From assembly GCA_963580285.1 (NCBI GenBank), contig OY757023.1:85957108-86021107 (forward strand): DNA of 64,000 bases, read 5' to 3'. Position 1 is the first letter of the stretch; the number at the start of each line of letters is the position of its first letter. The position numbers and the translations under genes are program-made. Below the pieces are notes generated by a model, which was given only the letters and a program-made list of their open reading frames with translations, was not told the DNA's origin and ran no database searches. The DNA comes from Lucinisca nassula (Eukaryota > Mollusca > Bivalvia > Lucinida > Lucinidae). Shown piece after piece: positions 1 through 10,189 of this stretch.

Positions 1-108
1 TTGTACCTTCTAAGTGGTTTACCAGTACTCATGTGTGGTCGGTTTCAGTTCTGCTTGGAAGCATCATGCAGCCCATCTATTTCTTCAAGCGCCGATGGGA
101 GGGGGCCG
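1..108 (-). mobile_element. SINE family A, partial at window edge
   Basis: Contains the head half of the family (TTTACCAGTACTC, GGAAGCATCATGCAGCCCAT, TTCTTCAAGC) and is cut by the start of the window. Confidence 0.85.
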
Positions 109-110
109 TC

Positions 111-416
111 AAGACCAAGTGTAAGTACTATCAGAAAAATCTTGAGGAAGAATAAGACTCGAAAGGATACTTCTTAAATATATATGCAAATATTGGATTC
201 TCTAAAGGTTTTCAAAAGTACTTTTCAAAAGTACAGCACAAAGCATTGCAAATAAACCATAATAAAGAGCTTCGTGATGAAAGGACCTCAAAATCCTCTT
301 TTTAAATATTTGAAGAGGAAACTAAAATAGAGTGTGTTTAACTAAATTCCAATTTTGTATGCAAATAGAAGATTCTAGGCTCTGGGCACGCAATTTTTTT
401 ATCCAAATATCTTGGC
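111..416. other. AT-rich stretch, nothing recognised
   Basis: No motif, repeat family or credible coding signal was seen. Confidence 0.5.
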
Positions 417-420
417 TTAA

Positions 421-625
421 CCCTTGTCCTGCTGAATATTTATATATGCCACACCCACTACCGATTATCAACCAATCAGATTACTTGAAACAAATTATTG
501 CAACAAATTCACAATCTGAATGGTAAACAATGTAGATCCTGATCAGATGGCTTCGTCAGAAGCCATCTGATCTGGATCTACATTGTTTCAAAGAAAAAGC
601 ATATCCGGGATTAGCAGGACAAGGC
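421..625. mobile_element. TTAA-flanked hairpin MITE, type 1
   Basis: TTAA at 417-420 and 626-629. Ends read CCCTTGTCCTGCTGA and, inverted, the same with one change. The centre (about 531-592) is a palindrome containing GATGGCTTC and GAAGCCATC. Confidence 0.85.
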
Positions 626-629
626 TTAA

Positions 630-998
630 TGTAATTTCTCTCAAAATATTTGTTCAGTGTGAATGATGTAGATCCTGCACAGACAAGCACTGTAAATAAG
701 GCATCTATGGCCTATCAGTTAAGAGAGATGATTCCGAGTTCAAGCCTGCATGGCTCACTCAGTCAGTGTAAAGTGAAATTCTATAATATACTGAACCCAA
801 AAAGAAATGCAACTTCAAATATAAATGCGAGTATTTGCAGAAATAATCATGTTTGCTGAAAATCGATTTAATGACGCAATAATGAAATCATTCCTGAATT
901 TAACTACGATAGAGAGTTCAATTTCCCGTGAGAAAGTTTGGAACACAAATCTGTTTTGTCATAGAGGTAGTCATTTCAAAAGTTCAAAACAGAAGCAG
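630..998. other. Sequence between MITE and Tc1 relic
   Basis: Nothing recognised apart from a fragment near 655-680 resembling the GTGTAGATCCTG arm of the hairpin MITEs. The missing Tc1 terminus would be expected here but is not visible. Confidence 0.4.
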
Positions 999-2313
999 TT
1001 AATAGCGAGTATGTCCTCCGTTTGCATTCAGTCCTGCATGCACACGCCTGGTCATGGACAGGATTAAACGATTGATCTCTGCCTGGGGAATAGCATTCCA
1101 CTCCTGTATGAGTGCGAGACGCAAGGCTTGACGCGTTGTTGGCGGCTGGGTGCGGTTACGTACACGCCTATCCAAGACGTCCCACAAATGTTCTAAAGGA
1201 GAGAGATCTGGACTATATGGAGGCCAGTGCATCACGTCAACATTGTTTTGCTGAGGAAACGCCATGCTGAGCCTTGCTGCATGCACCAGAGCGTTATCCT
1301 GTTGAAACCTAACGTTGTGCTGTCGTACATATGGAACAACTGCCGGTCTTAAAACAATGTCAACGTAACGCTGAGCCGTCAAAGATCCATCAATGAATAC
1401 CAGGGGTGTTCTATGACCATAAGATATGCCAGCCCACACCATCAACCCACCACCTCCAAATCGATCATGTTCAACCAATCAATTGTCACGATAACGCTCT
1501 CCATCACGCCTATACACACGTTGACGGCCATCAGCTCTGTACAACAAGTACCTGGACTTGTCAGAAAACATTACGTTACGCCACTGACGAAGGAAGGGGA
1601 AACAGGTTTGGCCTATGTTATGTGAGCCACGCAATTCTAACCTGACGTCATCGTGGTGTTAATGGCATACCAACGTACGGACAATGAGGACGTAAGCCAA
1701 ACTCTCAAAGGCGACTCCTGACAGTATCTGCACTTATTTGATTGTTGTGCGTTCCTGGTGTCACCTGAGACATCTCGACAGCTGTACGGAACTGATTACG
1801 AAGGTGGGTTAGACGGATGTAAGGGTCCTGTCTACATGTTGTAACGTGTGGATGTCCACTTCTGGGCTTGTCATAAATTTTGTCGTTCCCGTTTGACGTA
1901 GACACTGGTACAAGTGAGTTATCGTTGATTTACTCACTTGGAAGTTCCTGACGATGACAGCCTGAAACATCCCACGAAGAAGCATTTGGATAGCTACATT
2001 ACGCTGATCTTGCGTCAAATGTACAATATTCCGTAGAGAAATTTTACCGGACTTTTGAAACCTAAACTCCAGGTAACACAATACGCCAATATTATGAGGT
2101 TACTATATACATTTAATGTACTGCACGAGGAAATGTTGAAACCACTCAAATTGCCAAGTGGAGCGTTAAACTGTACAGATATTGCCCAAATGTTTTCTGC
2201 ATAAGAAAGTTTAAAAAGTATGAAAGTAAATCACAAAATGATTTTTCAGTCAACCTGATGGTTGCATGAAAATCTTTTGGGTCAAAAAGTTGCGTTTCTT
2301 TTTCGGTTCAGTG
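999..2313 (-). pseudogene. Tc1/mariner-like transposon with broken DD34E transposase
   Basis: The outer end reads TA then CACTGAACCGAAAAAGAAAC (minus strand from 2313), a Tc1-type terminus. The transposase is split by frameshifts. An N-terminal helix-turn-helix piece lies at about 1809-2040 (LTQDQRNVAIQMLLRG, then VSKSTITHLYQ), a middle piece at about 1705-1905 (KPRSGHPHVTT), and the C-terminal catalytic piece at 999-1478 in one frame (GGGGLMVWAGISYGHRTPL, FQQDNALVHAAR, WPPYSPDLSPLEHLWD). The Asp in QQDN and the Glu in LEHLWD are separated by 34 residues, the DD34E spacing of Tc1. The second terminal repeat was not found beyond the stop codon at 999, so that end is probably truncated. An inactive relic lying outside ski exon 2. 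Confidence 0.9.
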
Positions 2314-2362
2314 TATGAATATTATCCTTAAATGTATTTAGTAAGGTTTCAGTTAGTCTTTC

Positions 2363-2480
2363 TTGGTCTTTTTTTGCATACAGTGTCTTCTGGTCAGAGA
2401 CCACCTTTCGAACTGTTCAAAAGTGGTCTTAAAGACCACTTTTGAACAGTCCCAAAGGTGGTCTTCATATAGGTATTTTA
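2363..2480. repeat. Palindromic repeat AAAAGTGGTCTTAAAGACCA
   Basis: A hairpin centred near 2431, with arms CTGTTCAAAAGTGGTCTT and its complement, flanked by inverted CAGAGACCACCTTT-type arms. The same palindrome recurs at 40847-40925, so this is a dispersed fold-back family. Confidence 0.8.
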
Positions 2481-2579
2481 CTGCATATTTAAGTTCTGCA
2501 AAGGCATTGGGTGGTTCTTCTAAGGGTATTCCCATTTTCACCGACCTAAATGGTGTCTGCTAGTCTTTGTAGCCCTTAA

Positions 2580-2786
2580 CCCATTTAGTACCAGAAACCC
2601 CAAAACGGGTACCCTGGCAAACAGTGCAGGCCCAGATCAGACGCCGCAAAATGCGGCGTCTGATCAGGGCCTTTGCTGTTTGCTAAAACTTTAGTCATTT
2701 TCCTAATAAATTTTGATGAAAACGCAACCTGACACCCCTAAATAGCGACATGAACTCCTGCCATATATAAGGAGGTACAAAAAGGG
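2580..2786. mobile_element. TTAA-flanked hairpin MITE, type 2
   Basis: TTAA at 2576-2579 and 2787-2790. Ends CCCATTTAGTACC and (inverted) CCCTTTTTGTACC. Central palindrome GATCAGACGCCGCAAAATGC near 2636-2668. It shares its right TTAA with the neighbouring type 1 element. Confidence 0.9.
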
Positions 2787-2790
2787 TTAA

Positions 2791-2993
2791 ACCCTAGTCC
2801 TGCTGACCGTGATAACCTGTACCTTTGCACAGTGTAGATCCTGATCTGATGGCTTGCGTAAAAACCATCTGATAAAAATCGACACTGTCATTTAGTTTGC
2901 AAATTTCAATGAAAACATAATATCAAGTGCATGTAACTTGGTTGGTTGATAGTCCGAAATGGGTGTGGCAAAATTAGTTTATTCAGCAGAAGG
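2791..2993. mobile_element. TTAA-MITE type 1, next to the ski exon 2 donor
   Basis: Begins at the TTAA shared with the type 2 element (2787-2790). Contains GTGTAGATCCTGATCTGATG and, at its right end, TTATTCAGCAGAAGG. It is diverged. Its end lies about 23 nt from the exon 2 splice donor at 3017. Confidence 0.75.
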
Positions 2994-3017
2994 ATTCAGA
3001 ATTCAGGAGTTACCTAC

Positions 3018-3202
3018 CCTTCTCTCATTATGGCAGGTGGCGCTGGCAACAGCTTGCCTTCTTTCATTGCACTTGTAGCACTTGATGACCATGGCTGAAA
3101 AGCCGACATCATTGCACGCAGCGTTGAACCTTGTTCTGGCCATGATAACGAACTGTCCTCACTCTTGCTACGCTTAACTAGGTCAGAGTCGCCGTCCGCT
3201 GC
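3018..3202 (-). CDS. ski: Ski/Sno second coding exon
   Basis: A 185-nt exon preceded on the minus strand by a pyrimidine-rich tract ending TTTCAG and followed by GTAGGT. It starts in phase 0, as required by the end of exon 1, and leaves in phase 2. It encodes a short acidic/serine-rich segment followed by SAFQPWSSSATSAMKEGK and LPAPPAIMREG. This corresponds to the conserved Ski/Sno stretch just after the SAND-like domain (an AFxPWSP-type motif followed by a short LPxxIR-type motif), known from vertebrate family members. The position after exon 1, the phase and the strand all fit. The donor is chosen because the other GT four bases on would include an in-frame TAG. The C-terminal coiled-coil exons are not seen and presumably lie beyond position 1. 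Confidence 0.82.
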
Positions 3203-3439
3203 CTGAAATTGATGGAAGAATTTCACATTTACTGTAAAAATTCAGACACCTTGAGGACTTGGCTGTAATTCTCCAAGAATTTGAGAAGTTTGTATCTTGA
3301 TCAAGCAAGGAGTCCAAAAAGTGCAGACAGAACGGCAAACAGTGCAGACCCTGATCAGACTGCTCTTGGGTCAGTACTGTTGCTTAAAGGCCTGCCTGTC
3401 TCAAAACTTAGGATCAATGTGGTAAGTCTGTTCCTATAA

Positions 3440-3664
3440 CCCATTTAGTACCAGACACAACCCAAAACGGGTACCCTGGCAAACAGTGCAGGCCCAGATC
3501 AGACGCCGCAGAATGCGGCATCTGATCAGGGCCTACACCGTTTGCAAAAAATTCAACCATTTTTCAAATAAAATTTGAAGAAAACACAACCTGAAACCCC
3601 TAAATTTTGAAATGGACTCCTGCTATATATATATGGAGGAAGATTCTATTTGGTACAAAAAGGG
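3440..3664. mobile_element. TTAA-MITE type 2
   Basis: Right TTAA at 3665-3668; the left site has mutated to ATAA. Central palindrome GATCAGACGCCGCAGAATGC near 3497-3527. Confidence 0.88.
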
Positions 3665-3870
3665 TTAATGCTGTATTTACCACATTTATTAGGAAAGAAA
3701 GGCCTGAGCCAACAGTAAAAACTCATGCTGTGTCTGATCAGGGCCTACACTGTTGGCCAGTCATCCAGCTACATGTACTTTTAGACACAATATCACTTGT
3801 TGCAAATTTTAGAACAAGTATATGGCAAGAGGCTGAAATGTCCAAATATTTGGGGTGTATACAGTATTAA

Positions 3871-4091
3871 CCCATTCAGCACCGGACACCCCTAAACGGG
3901 TACCCTGGCAAACAGTGCAGGCCCAGATCAGACGCCGCAGAATGCGGCGTCTGATCAGGACCTCCACTGTTTGCTAAAAGTTCAGCCATTTTCCAAATAA
4001 ATTTTGATAAAATCACAACCTGACAACCCCAAATTTTGAAATGAACTCCTGCTATATAATAGGAGGCAGTTTCCATTTGGTACAAAAAGGG
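3871..4091. mobile_element. TTAA-MITE type 2, complete
   Basis: TTAA at 3867-3870 and 4092-4095. Ends CCCATTCAGCACC and (inverted) CCCTTTTTGTACC. Central perfect palindrome GATCAGACGCCGCAGAATGC and complement near 3926-3957. Confidence 0.92.
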
Positions 4092-4095
4092 TTAA

Positions 4096-4375
4096 ATTGT
4101 TCTCTGGTCAACTTGGTTAGAATGATGTGAAACCACAAAGCCATTAACTTAAAAATAAATATTGTTGTCTGGTCAACTTCACAGACTGACTCCAGTCAAT
4201 AACTTCCCTGTACTGCATCAGAAAGGAGACAAGAGCCTCCGGTCATTATATGAGACACAATAGTGATAAATAGGAAATAAGTCTAGATCGTTTAATTGTA
4301 TTTTTCTTTAAACACAAATAGTGAACGCAATTTCTTATATAGACTTATCCAAGTCCCTACATTTACATTTTAACA
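4096..4375. other. AT-rich intron sequence, nothing recognised
   Basis: No repeat family or coding signal seen. Confidence 0.4.
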
Positions 4376-4388
4376 TTTTATATCAAAT

Positions 4389-4680
4389 TTGTTTGTTTGA
4401 TTTGAGGTTTAACGTCCCCGTCAACACTATAAAGGTCATTTTTGAGACGTTGCTTCCAATTTTGTGGGATTTTTACCCGACATTGAGATGAAATGACATC
4501 TCAAGCCCTGTCGCCCAATGAAACCAATAGGGTTTATTAGCATGGACGGTCCGCCTCGCACCGCGGTTCCTGGACAGGCTTAGATCCTCTAAGCGGTTTA
4601 CCAGTACTAGTGTGCGGGCTGGATTTAGCTCTGCGTGGAAGCATCATGCAGCCCATATATTTCTTCAAGCCCCTATGGGC
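4389..4680 (-). mobile_element. SINE family A, complete, with perfect target duplication
   Basis: On the plus strand it reads tail first (GAGGTTTAACGTCCCCGTCA) and ends with the head (TTCTTCAAGCCCCTATGGGC). Perfect 13-bp duplication TTTTATATCAAAT at 4376-4388 and 4681-4693. This copy defines the family boundaries well. Confidence 0.95.
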
Positions 4681-4759
4681 TTTTATATCAAATGAAAGTC
4701 CCTTTTAACAAAAAAATATGTAAAAGTCTCTTTAGTCTTCACTCATACAAGATTTATTA

Positions 4760-4960
4760 ATTGACTATCCTGTATTGATCGAAGGTCATCCGTATTAACA
4801 CCGGGTCAATCAATATTAACTGAGGTCAAGTGAGGTCAAAAAATCAATAATCATGTACTTTTAATTGTTATAATTAATAAAATTGTCATTAATCAAGTAA
4901 TTTCATATTGATGCAGTTACAGGGCCAATATGAAATTACTTGATTAATAACATTATAGTA
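4760..4960. mobile_element. Fold-back repeat with AATCAAGTAATTTC arms
   Basis: Contains TTAATCAAGTAATTTCATAT and its inverted copy around 4890-4947, next to GTTAATACGGATGACC-like sequence (as GGTCATCCGTATTAAC). The same block, longer, occurs at 41190-41480. Confidence 0.7.
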
Positions 4961-5076
4961 TTGCTTTTTTTTTTCTTTTTTTTTTTGTAAACAATTAATT
5001 CTACAATGGACAATTAAGAAATACTGACTTGCCAGAGTGGGGATTGTAATGTTCAGCAGGATAACTGTTATTTATT

Positions 5077-5300
5077 TACCATTTTTGTACCAAATGGAAT
5101 CTTCCACCTTATATATAGTAGGAGTCCATTTCAATATTTAGGGGTGTCAGGCTGTTTTCTTCAAAATTTATTTGGAAAATGGCTGAACTTTCAGCAAACA
5201 GTGTAGGCCCTGAACAGATGCCGCATTCTGTGGCATCTGATCTGGCTGGGCCTGCACTTTTTGCCAATTACCCCTTTTGGGTTTTCCGGTATGAAATGGG
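5077..5300. mobile_element. TTAA-MITE type 2, inverted copy
   Basis: Right TTAA at 5301-5304; the left end is degraded but keeps TTTTTGTACCAAATGG. Central palindrome TGCCGCATTCTGTGGCATCT near 5219-5243. Confidence 0.85.
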
Positions 5301-5359
5301 TTAAAAGTGCCACAGAAACTGTTATCCATAGCAGACAGCAATCTTTCATTTCTTTTTTG

Positions 5360-5674
5360 CCGCCCCTGCCCATCGGGGCCTAAAGAAATATATGGGTTGC
5401 ATGATGCTTCCACACAGAGCTGAATCCAAGCCGCACACGAGTGCTGGTAAACCGCTTAGAGGATCTAAGCCTGCCCAGGCAAAGCGGTGCGCACGAGTCG
5501 GACCGTCTATGCTTATAAACCCTATTGGTTTCACTGGGCAACAGGGCTTGAGACGTCATTTCATCTCAATGTCGGGTAAAAGTCCCACAAAATTGGAAGC
5601 AACGTCTCCAAAATGACCTTTACAGTGTTGACAGAGAGGTTAAACCTCAAATCAAACAAATCATTTTGTTTTTG
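5360..5674 (+). mobile_element. SINE family A, complete, with perfect target duplication
   Basis: Head CCGCCCCTGCCCATCGGGGC, tail TTAAACCTCAAATCAAACAA. Perfect 16-bp duplication TTTCATTTCTTTTTTG at 5344-5359 and 5675-5690. Confidence 0.95.
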
Positions 5675-5763
5675 TTTCATTTCTTTTTTGTTTTTTTTTT
5701 AGATTAAAAGCCTTGTTCTCGAGTCCAAAGAACTTTTTCCCATAACTCCAAATTTGGAAAATC

Positions 5764-5953
5764 TAAGGAGATTTTTCTTATGTATCCACATATGTTTTTC
5801 TTATTTCCGCACAAAAACACATGTTGTAGGTACACTTTAGAAGTGTCTCGTCCAGGCGCTTCTAATCAGTATCTTCAACATGACTGTGTTTTCAAGCAAA
5901 ATCAGAAAAATGTCAGAACTTTTCTGACGAAAAAGCACCTTATCTGGAGCTAA
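5764..5953. mobile_element. Fold-back MITE, CTCCAGATAAG ends
   Basis: Ends with CTTATCTGGAGCT and contains GCACAAAAACACATGTTGTAG and an imperfect hairpin (AGAAGTGTCTCG / AGGCGCTTCT). The better-preserved relative is at 27015-27194. Confidence 0.6.
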
Positions 5954-6099
5954 GTACAGCATACTCATTAGAATCACCTCGATGAGGCACCCTCAATGGC
6001 TGATAATACCTGTATGGTGAACAAATTTCCATGATCTAAACATTGCAACAGATGAAGTTGGAATGTTGTTATAATGGTAGGATAGTTTTGTCAATGCTC

Positions 6100-6195
6100 C
6101 AAAAAAAAAACAATGTTGTGGATATTCACTAGAACCACCTCACCTCGATGAGGTGGTTCTAATGAATACCTACAACATTATAGGTTTATATGCAG
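6100..6195. repeat. Hairpin ATTCACTAGAACCACCTCAC and complement
   Basis: A fold-back with arms CAATGTTGTGGATATTCACTAGAACCACCTC-type and its complement, near-perfect, about 6109-6180. It belongs to the broad GTACTCRTTAGAACCGCCTC hairpin group that is abundant in the right half. Confidence 0.75.
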
Positions 6196-6228
6196 AAATC
6201 CTTCAATTTTCACAAAATACGCCCCTTA

Positions 6229-7543
6229 AGCCTGTCTCACACAGAACACGGTTGGGCACACGGTTTTAATATGGTATACTCAGTTATACACGGGTTGACT
6301 GGTACGAGTATTGAGCTCCAACCATGCATGGGGATATATTGGTACGATTTAGACTCGAATGTAGCACGATCGAGTATGTACAAACAAAGCACGGATATAC
6401 TCGGTCAAGCAAGGTTTGTCACGGTTGGACCACGATTTGCAAAACGATTTTCATACGATAGTTGTACAGTTCCAAGTATGGTATAGTACGGTCTGTTACG
6501 GCCTACTACGATTAAACACGACTTTTACTCGATTAACTGGACATTTACAGGGTTTACATACGGTCCCACCGACTTTTGTTCGAGTTATGCTCGAAGTATC
6601 ACACATTCGTGTATGTTTTAGCATAAATTGGCTCATTTTGATGGCTTGGCTTCATAAATTTTCGAACTTTCAACAGAGAAGTTATCAAAATGGCAGATGA
6701 CAGAATAAGGGAATTATAAATCATGATAAGACTGACAGACATTGAGATTATTTTGGCCAGAAGGCGTGTGGGGAGACAAGAACACGCCAACAGAAGGAGT
6801 CCTCCAGCTCATCAGGGTCAACAGGGTCAACAGGTTGAAGTGGTCGGAGGGCCTTGGTGGCCCTTTTTGTATTCTCGCTGGTAGAATCTTCCATGGGGAT
6901 TATTTTGGGAACCTTCTTCTTTGGAGGCATTATGTAGCAAGTACTCTGTTGTTTCGAGGTGGCAGAAGGTAGTTGTGTTTTCTGTTGTGTTCGGGTGCTG
7001 TATGATCATACACGAGCTTCGTACAGATGTAGAGACCGTGTCTGGTCTTACTTGACCATGTATAATTCGTACTTGAACCGTATTGGTCGTATGGCGATCG
7101 TATGAAACCGTATTGGTCGTACGGCGATTGTGTAAAACCGTGTGAACACTCGTGTGAATCGTACGGTGATCGTGTGACATTCGAGTGTTAATCCGGGTGT
7201 TGGATGTAGGACTTGGGAACGGTTTCACACGATTCCATACAATTTATATACGATATTGACACAGTTGAGCTCACTCGTGGGGCGGACTTCATGTGCGGTT
7301 GTATATACGGTCTCGTACGATCTCACACGGTCTCTCACGGTCTTGTACGATTGCTAATACGATCATACACGGACATGGCACCCGTGCCAGTTTTTTTAAA
7401 GTTTTAAAAATCATACACGGCTTTCACGGATACACTCGAATGGCCCGAGTGTAACTCGGATAAGGCCACGGTTGGTTGGGTTGTATGTACGGTTTACACG
7501 GGTGGCCAACCGTATAAGCCGTGTGTTCTGTGTGAGACAGGCT
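6229..7543. mobile_element. Harbinger-like non-autonomous element, 1.3 kb
   Basis: Both ends carry the inverted repeat AGCCTGTCTCACACAGAACA and are flanked by TTA (6226-6228 and 7544-7546), the 3-bp TWA-type duplication of PIF/Harbinger transposons. Both subterminal regions are packed with short variants of ACACGGTT, TACGATC and TCGTACGG, likely transposase-binding repeats. The centre (about 6690-6950) contains a plus-strand stretch starting MADDRIREL with an early stop, and a minus-strand open stretch starting MPPKKKVPKIIP. These may be remnants of an autonomous parent, but I do not recognise a transposase core. Confidence 0.72.
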
Positions 7544-7596
7544 TTATCTGTTGCTATGCTATGTTTGAGCTGTTGAAGTTTGACTATATAACTTCA

Positions 7597-9275
7597 CTTA
7601 TGCCTAACAAGCACCTGGCTTATCAGTCTAAACGGTGTTTGAGCCATTGAAATTTGACTGTATAACCTTCCCTCATGTCTAATAAGCACTTGGCTTATCA
7701 GTCTAAAAGGTGTTTGAACTGTTGATGTTTGACTGTATAATCTTCCCTTATGTCTAATAAGCACTTGGCTTATCAGTCTAAAAGGTGTTTGAACTGTTGA
7801 TGTTTGACTGTATAACCTTCCCTTATGTCTAATAAGCACTTGGCTTATCAGTCTAAAAGGTGTTTGAGCTGTTCAAGTCTGACTGCATAACCTTCCCTTA
7901 TGCCTAATAAGCACTTGGCTTATCAGTCTAAAAGGTGTTTGAACTGTTGATGTTTGACTGTATAACCTTCCCTAATGCCTAATAAGCACTTGGCTTATCA
8001 GTCTAAAAGGTGTTTGAGCTGTTGATGTTTGACTGTATAACCCTCCCTTATGTCTAATAAGCACTTGGCTTATCAGTCTAAAAGGTGTTTGAACTGTTGA
8101 TGTTTGACTGTATAACCTTCCCTTATGTCTAATAAGCACTTGGCTTATCAGTCTAAAAGGTGTTTGAGCTGTTCAAGTCTGACTGCATAACCTTCCCTTA
8201 TGCCTAATAAGCACTTGGCTTATCAGTCTAAAAGGTGTTTGAGCTGTTGATGTTTGACTGTATAACCCTCCCTTATGTCTAATAAGCACTTGGCTTATCG
8301 GTCTAAAAGGTGTTTGAGCTGTTGATGTTTGACTGTATAACCCTCCCTTATGTCTAATAAGCACTTGGCTTATCAGTCTAAAAGGTGTTTGAACTGTTGA
8401 TGTTTGACTGTATAACCTTCCCTTATGCTTAATAAGCACTTGGCTTATCAGCGTAAAAGGTGTTTGTACTGTTTATGTTTGACTGTATTACCTTCCTTAT
8501 GCCTAAAAAGCACTTGGCTTATCAGTCTAAAAGGTGTTTGAACTGATGATGTTTGACTGTATAACCTTCCCTTATGTCTAATAAGCACTTGGCTTATCAG
8601 TCGAAAAGGTGTTTGAACTGTTGATGTTTGACTGTATAACCTTCCCCTATGTCTAATAAGCACTTGGCTTATCAGTCTTAAAGGTGTTTGAACTGTTGAT
8701 GTTTGACTGTATAACCTTCCCCTATGTCTAATAAGCACTTGGCTTATCAGTCTAAAAGGTGTTTGAACTGTTCAAGTTTGACTGTATAACCTTCCCTTAT
8801 GTTTAATAAGCACTTGGCTTATCAGTCTAAAAGGTGTTTGAACTGTTCAAGTTTGACTGTATAACCTTCCCTGATGTCTAATAAGCACTTGGCTTATCAG
8901 TCTAAAAGGTGTTTGAACTGTTCAAGTTTGACTGTATAACCTTCCCTTATGTCTAATAAGCACTTTGTTTTAGTATCAGTCTAAAAGGTGTTTGAACTGT
9001 TCAAGTTTGACTGTATAACCTTCCCTTATGTCTAATAAGCACTTGGCTTATCAGTCTAAAAGGTGTTTGAACTGTTGATGTTTGACTGTATAACCTTCCC
9101 TTATGTCTAATAAGCACTTGGCTTATCAGTCTAAAAGGTGTTTGAACTGTTGATGTTTGACTGTATAACCCTCCCTTATGTCTAATAAGCACTTGGCTTA
9201 TCAGTCTAAAAGGTGTTTGAACTGTTGATGTTTGACTGTATAACCTTCCCTTATGCCCAATAAGCACTTGGCTAA
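7597..9275. repeat. 75-bp tandem array, about 22 copies
   Basis: The unit contains CTTGGCTTATCAGTCTAAAA, then GTGTTTGAACTGTTGATG and TTGACTGTATAACCTTCCCT. Copies are mostly 75 bp with a few indels (for example near 8960). Because 75 is a multiple of three, the minus strand stays open in long blocks encoding a 25-residue repeat (SQVLIRHKGRLYSQTS). Conserved units suggest recent expansion. Degenerate units continue at about 9563-9656 beyond a SINE. Confidence 0.95.
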
Positions 9276-9291
9276 TATCAGCTTAAAAGGT

Positions 9292-9549
9292 TTTTGTTTG
9301 TTTGATTTGAGGTTAAACGTCCCCGTCAACATTGTAAAGGTCATTTTGGAGATGTTGCATCTCAAGCCCTGTCGCCCAATGAAACCAATAGGGTTTATTA
9401 GCATCGGCGGTCCGCCTCGCACCGCGGTTCCTGGATAGGCTTAGATCCACTAAGCGTTTTACCTGTACTAGTGTGCGGGCCAGATGCAGCTCTGCGTGGA
9501 AGCATCATGCAGCCCATATATTTCTTCAAGCCCATATGGGCGGGGGCCA
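9292..9549 (-). mobile_element. SINE family A inserted in the 75-bp array
   Basis: Internally deleted copy (GATGTTGCATCTCAAGCCC joins normally separate parts). Perfect 13-bp duplication CAGCTTAAAAGGT at 9279-9291 and 9550-9562, the duplicated bases being array unit sequence. Confidence 0.94.
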
Positions 9550-9660
9550 CAGCTTAAAAGGTGTTTGAGCAGTTTATGTTCGACTGTATTATTCCTTCCC
9601 TTAAGCACTTGGCTTATCAGGCTTAAAGGTGTTTGAGCCACTGAAGTTTGACTGTATTAA

Positions 9661-9885
9661 TTCATTTTATGCCAGGTGATTCTTCCATTGCTATATGTTG
9701 GACAAGTCCATTTGACATGTAATGAGCCGTCAGGCCTTTTTTTTTTTCATTTTTGTTCTATTTTTGATAGAAAATTCTGTTAGGAAATAGCGCAGGCCCT
9801 GATCAAACGTTGCATTCTGTGGCGTATGATCTGGGCATGCACTGTTTGCCAAGGTACCCCTTTAGGGGATAACAATTGGTTGGGA
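9661..9885. mobile_element. TTAA-MITE type 3, diverged
   Basis: TTAA at 9657-9660. Contains GATTCTTCCATTGCTATATG, then a palindromic core (GCAGGCCCTGATCAAACGTT, GGCATGCACTGTTTGCC). The right end is degraded. Confidence 0.7.
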
Positions 9886-10189
9886 TGATAATTGTTTTTT
9901 TTGTTTTGTTTGTTTTTTTTTTCTTCTAAAATTCCTTGCATTATTCCTAAATAAATGAGCACTTGGCCTTTCAGTCACATGTCAGCAGATAATTATTTCA
10001 ACATGAAAAGTGAAGATATTGCCACAATTACATGTACAAAACACTCTGAACTATGGGCCAATAAACTGTACACAGGGTAGGTTTTCCAATTCAACAAAAT
10101 AATTATTATTTCAAAGTTCTATTTTTCTAATTATTAACAGTTCACTGATATTTGTGGTGTTGGCCACTTAAAAACATGTCTTCAGACAT
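9886..10189. other. AT-rich sequence, nothing recognised
   Basis: T-rich tract near 9894-9925; otherwise no family or coding signal seen. Confidence 0.4.

Noticed and set aside
7594..9267. Repeat-protein genes on the minus strand
   Set aside because: The frames are the 75-bp satellite read in phase; blocks are broken and no start, promoter or conserved domain is seen.
7597..9275. CRISPR array
   Set aside because: Units are contiguous without unique spacers, in a eukaryotic intron.
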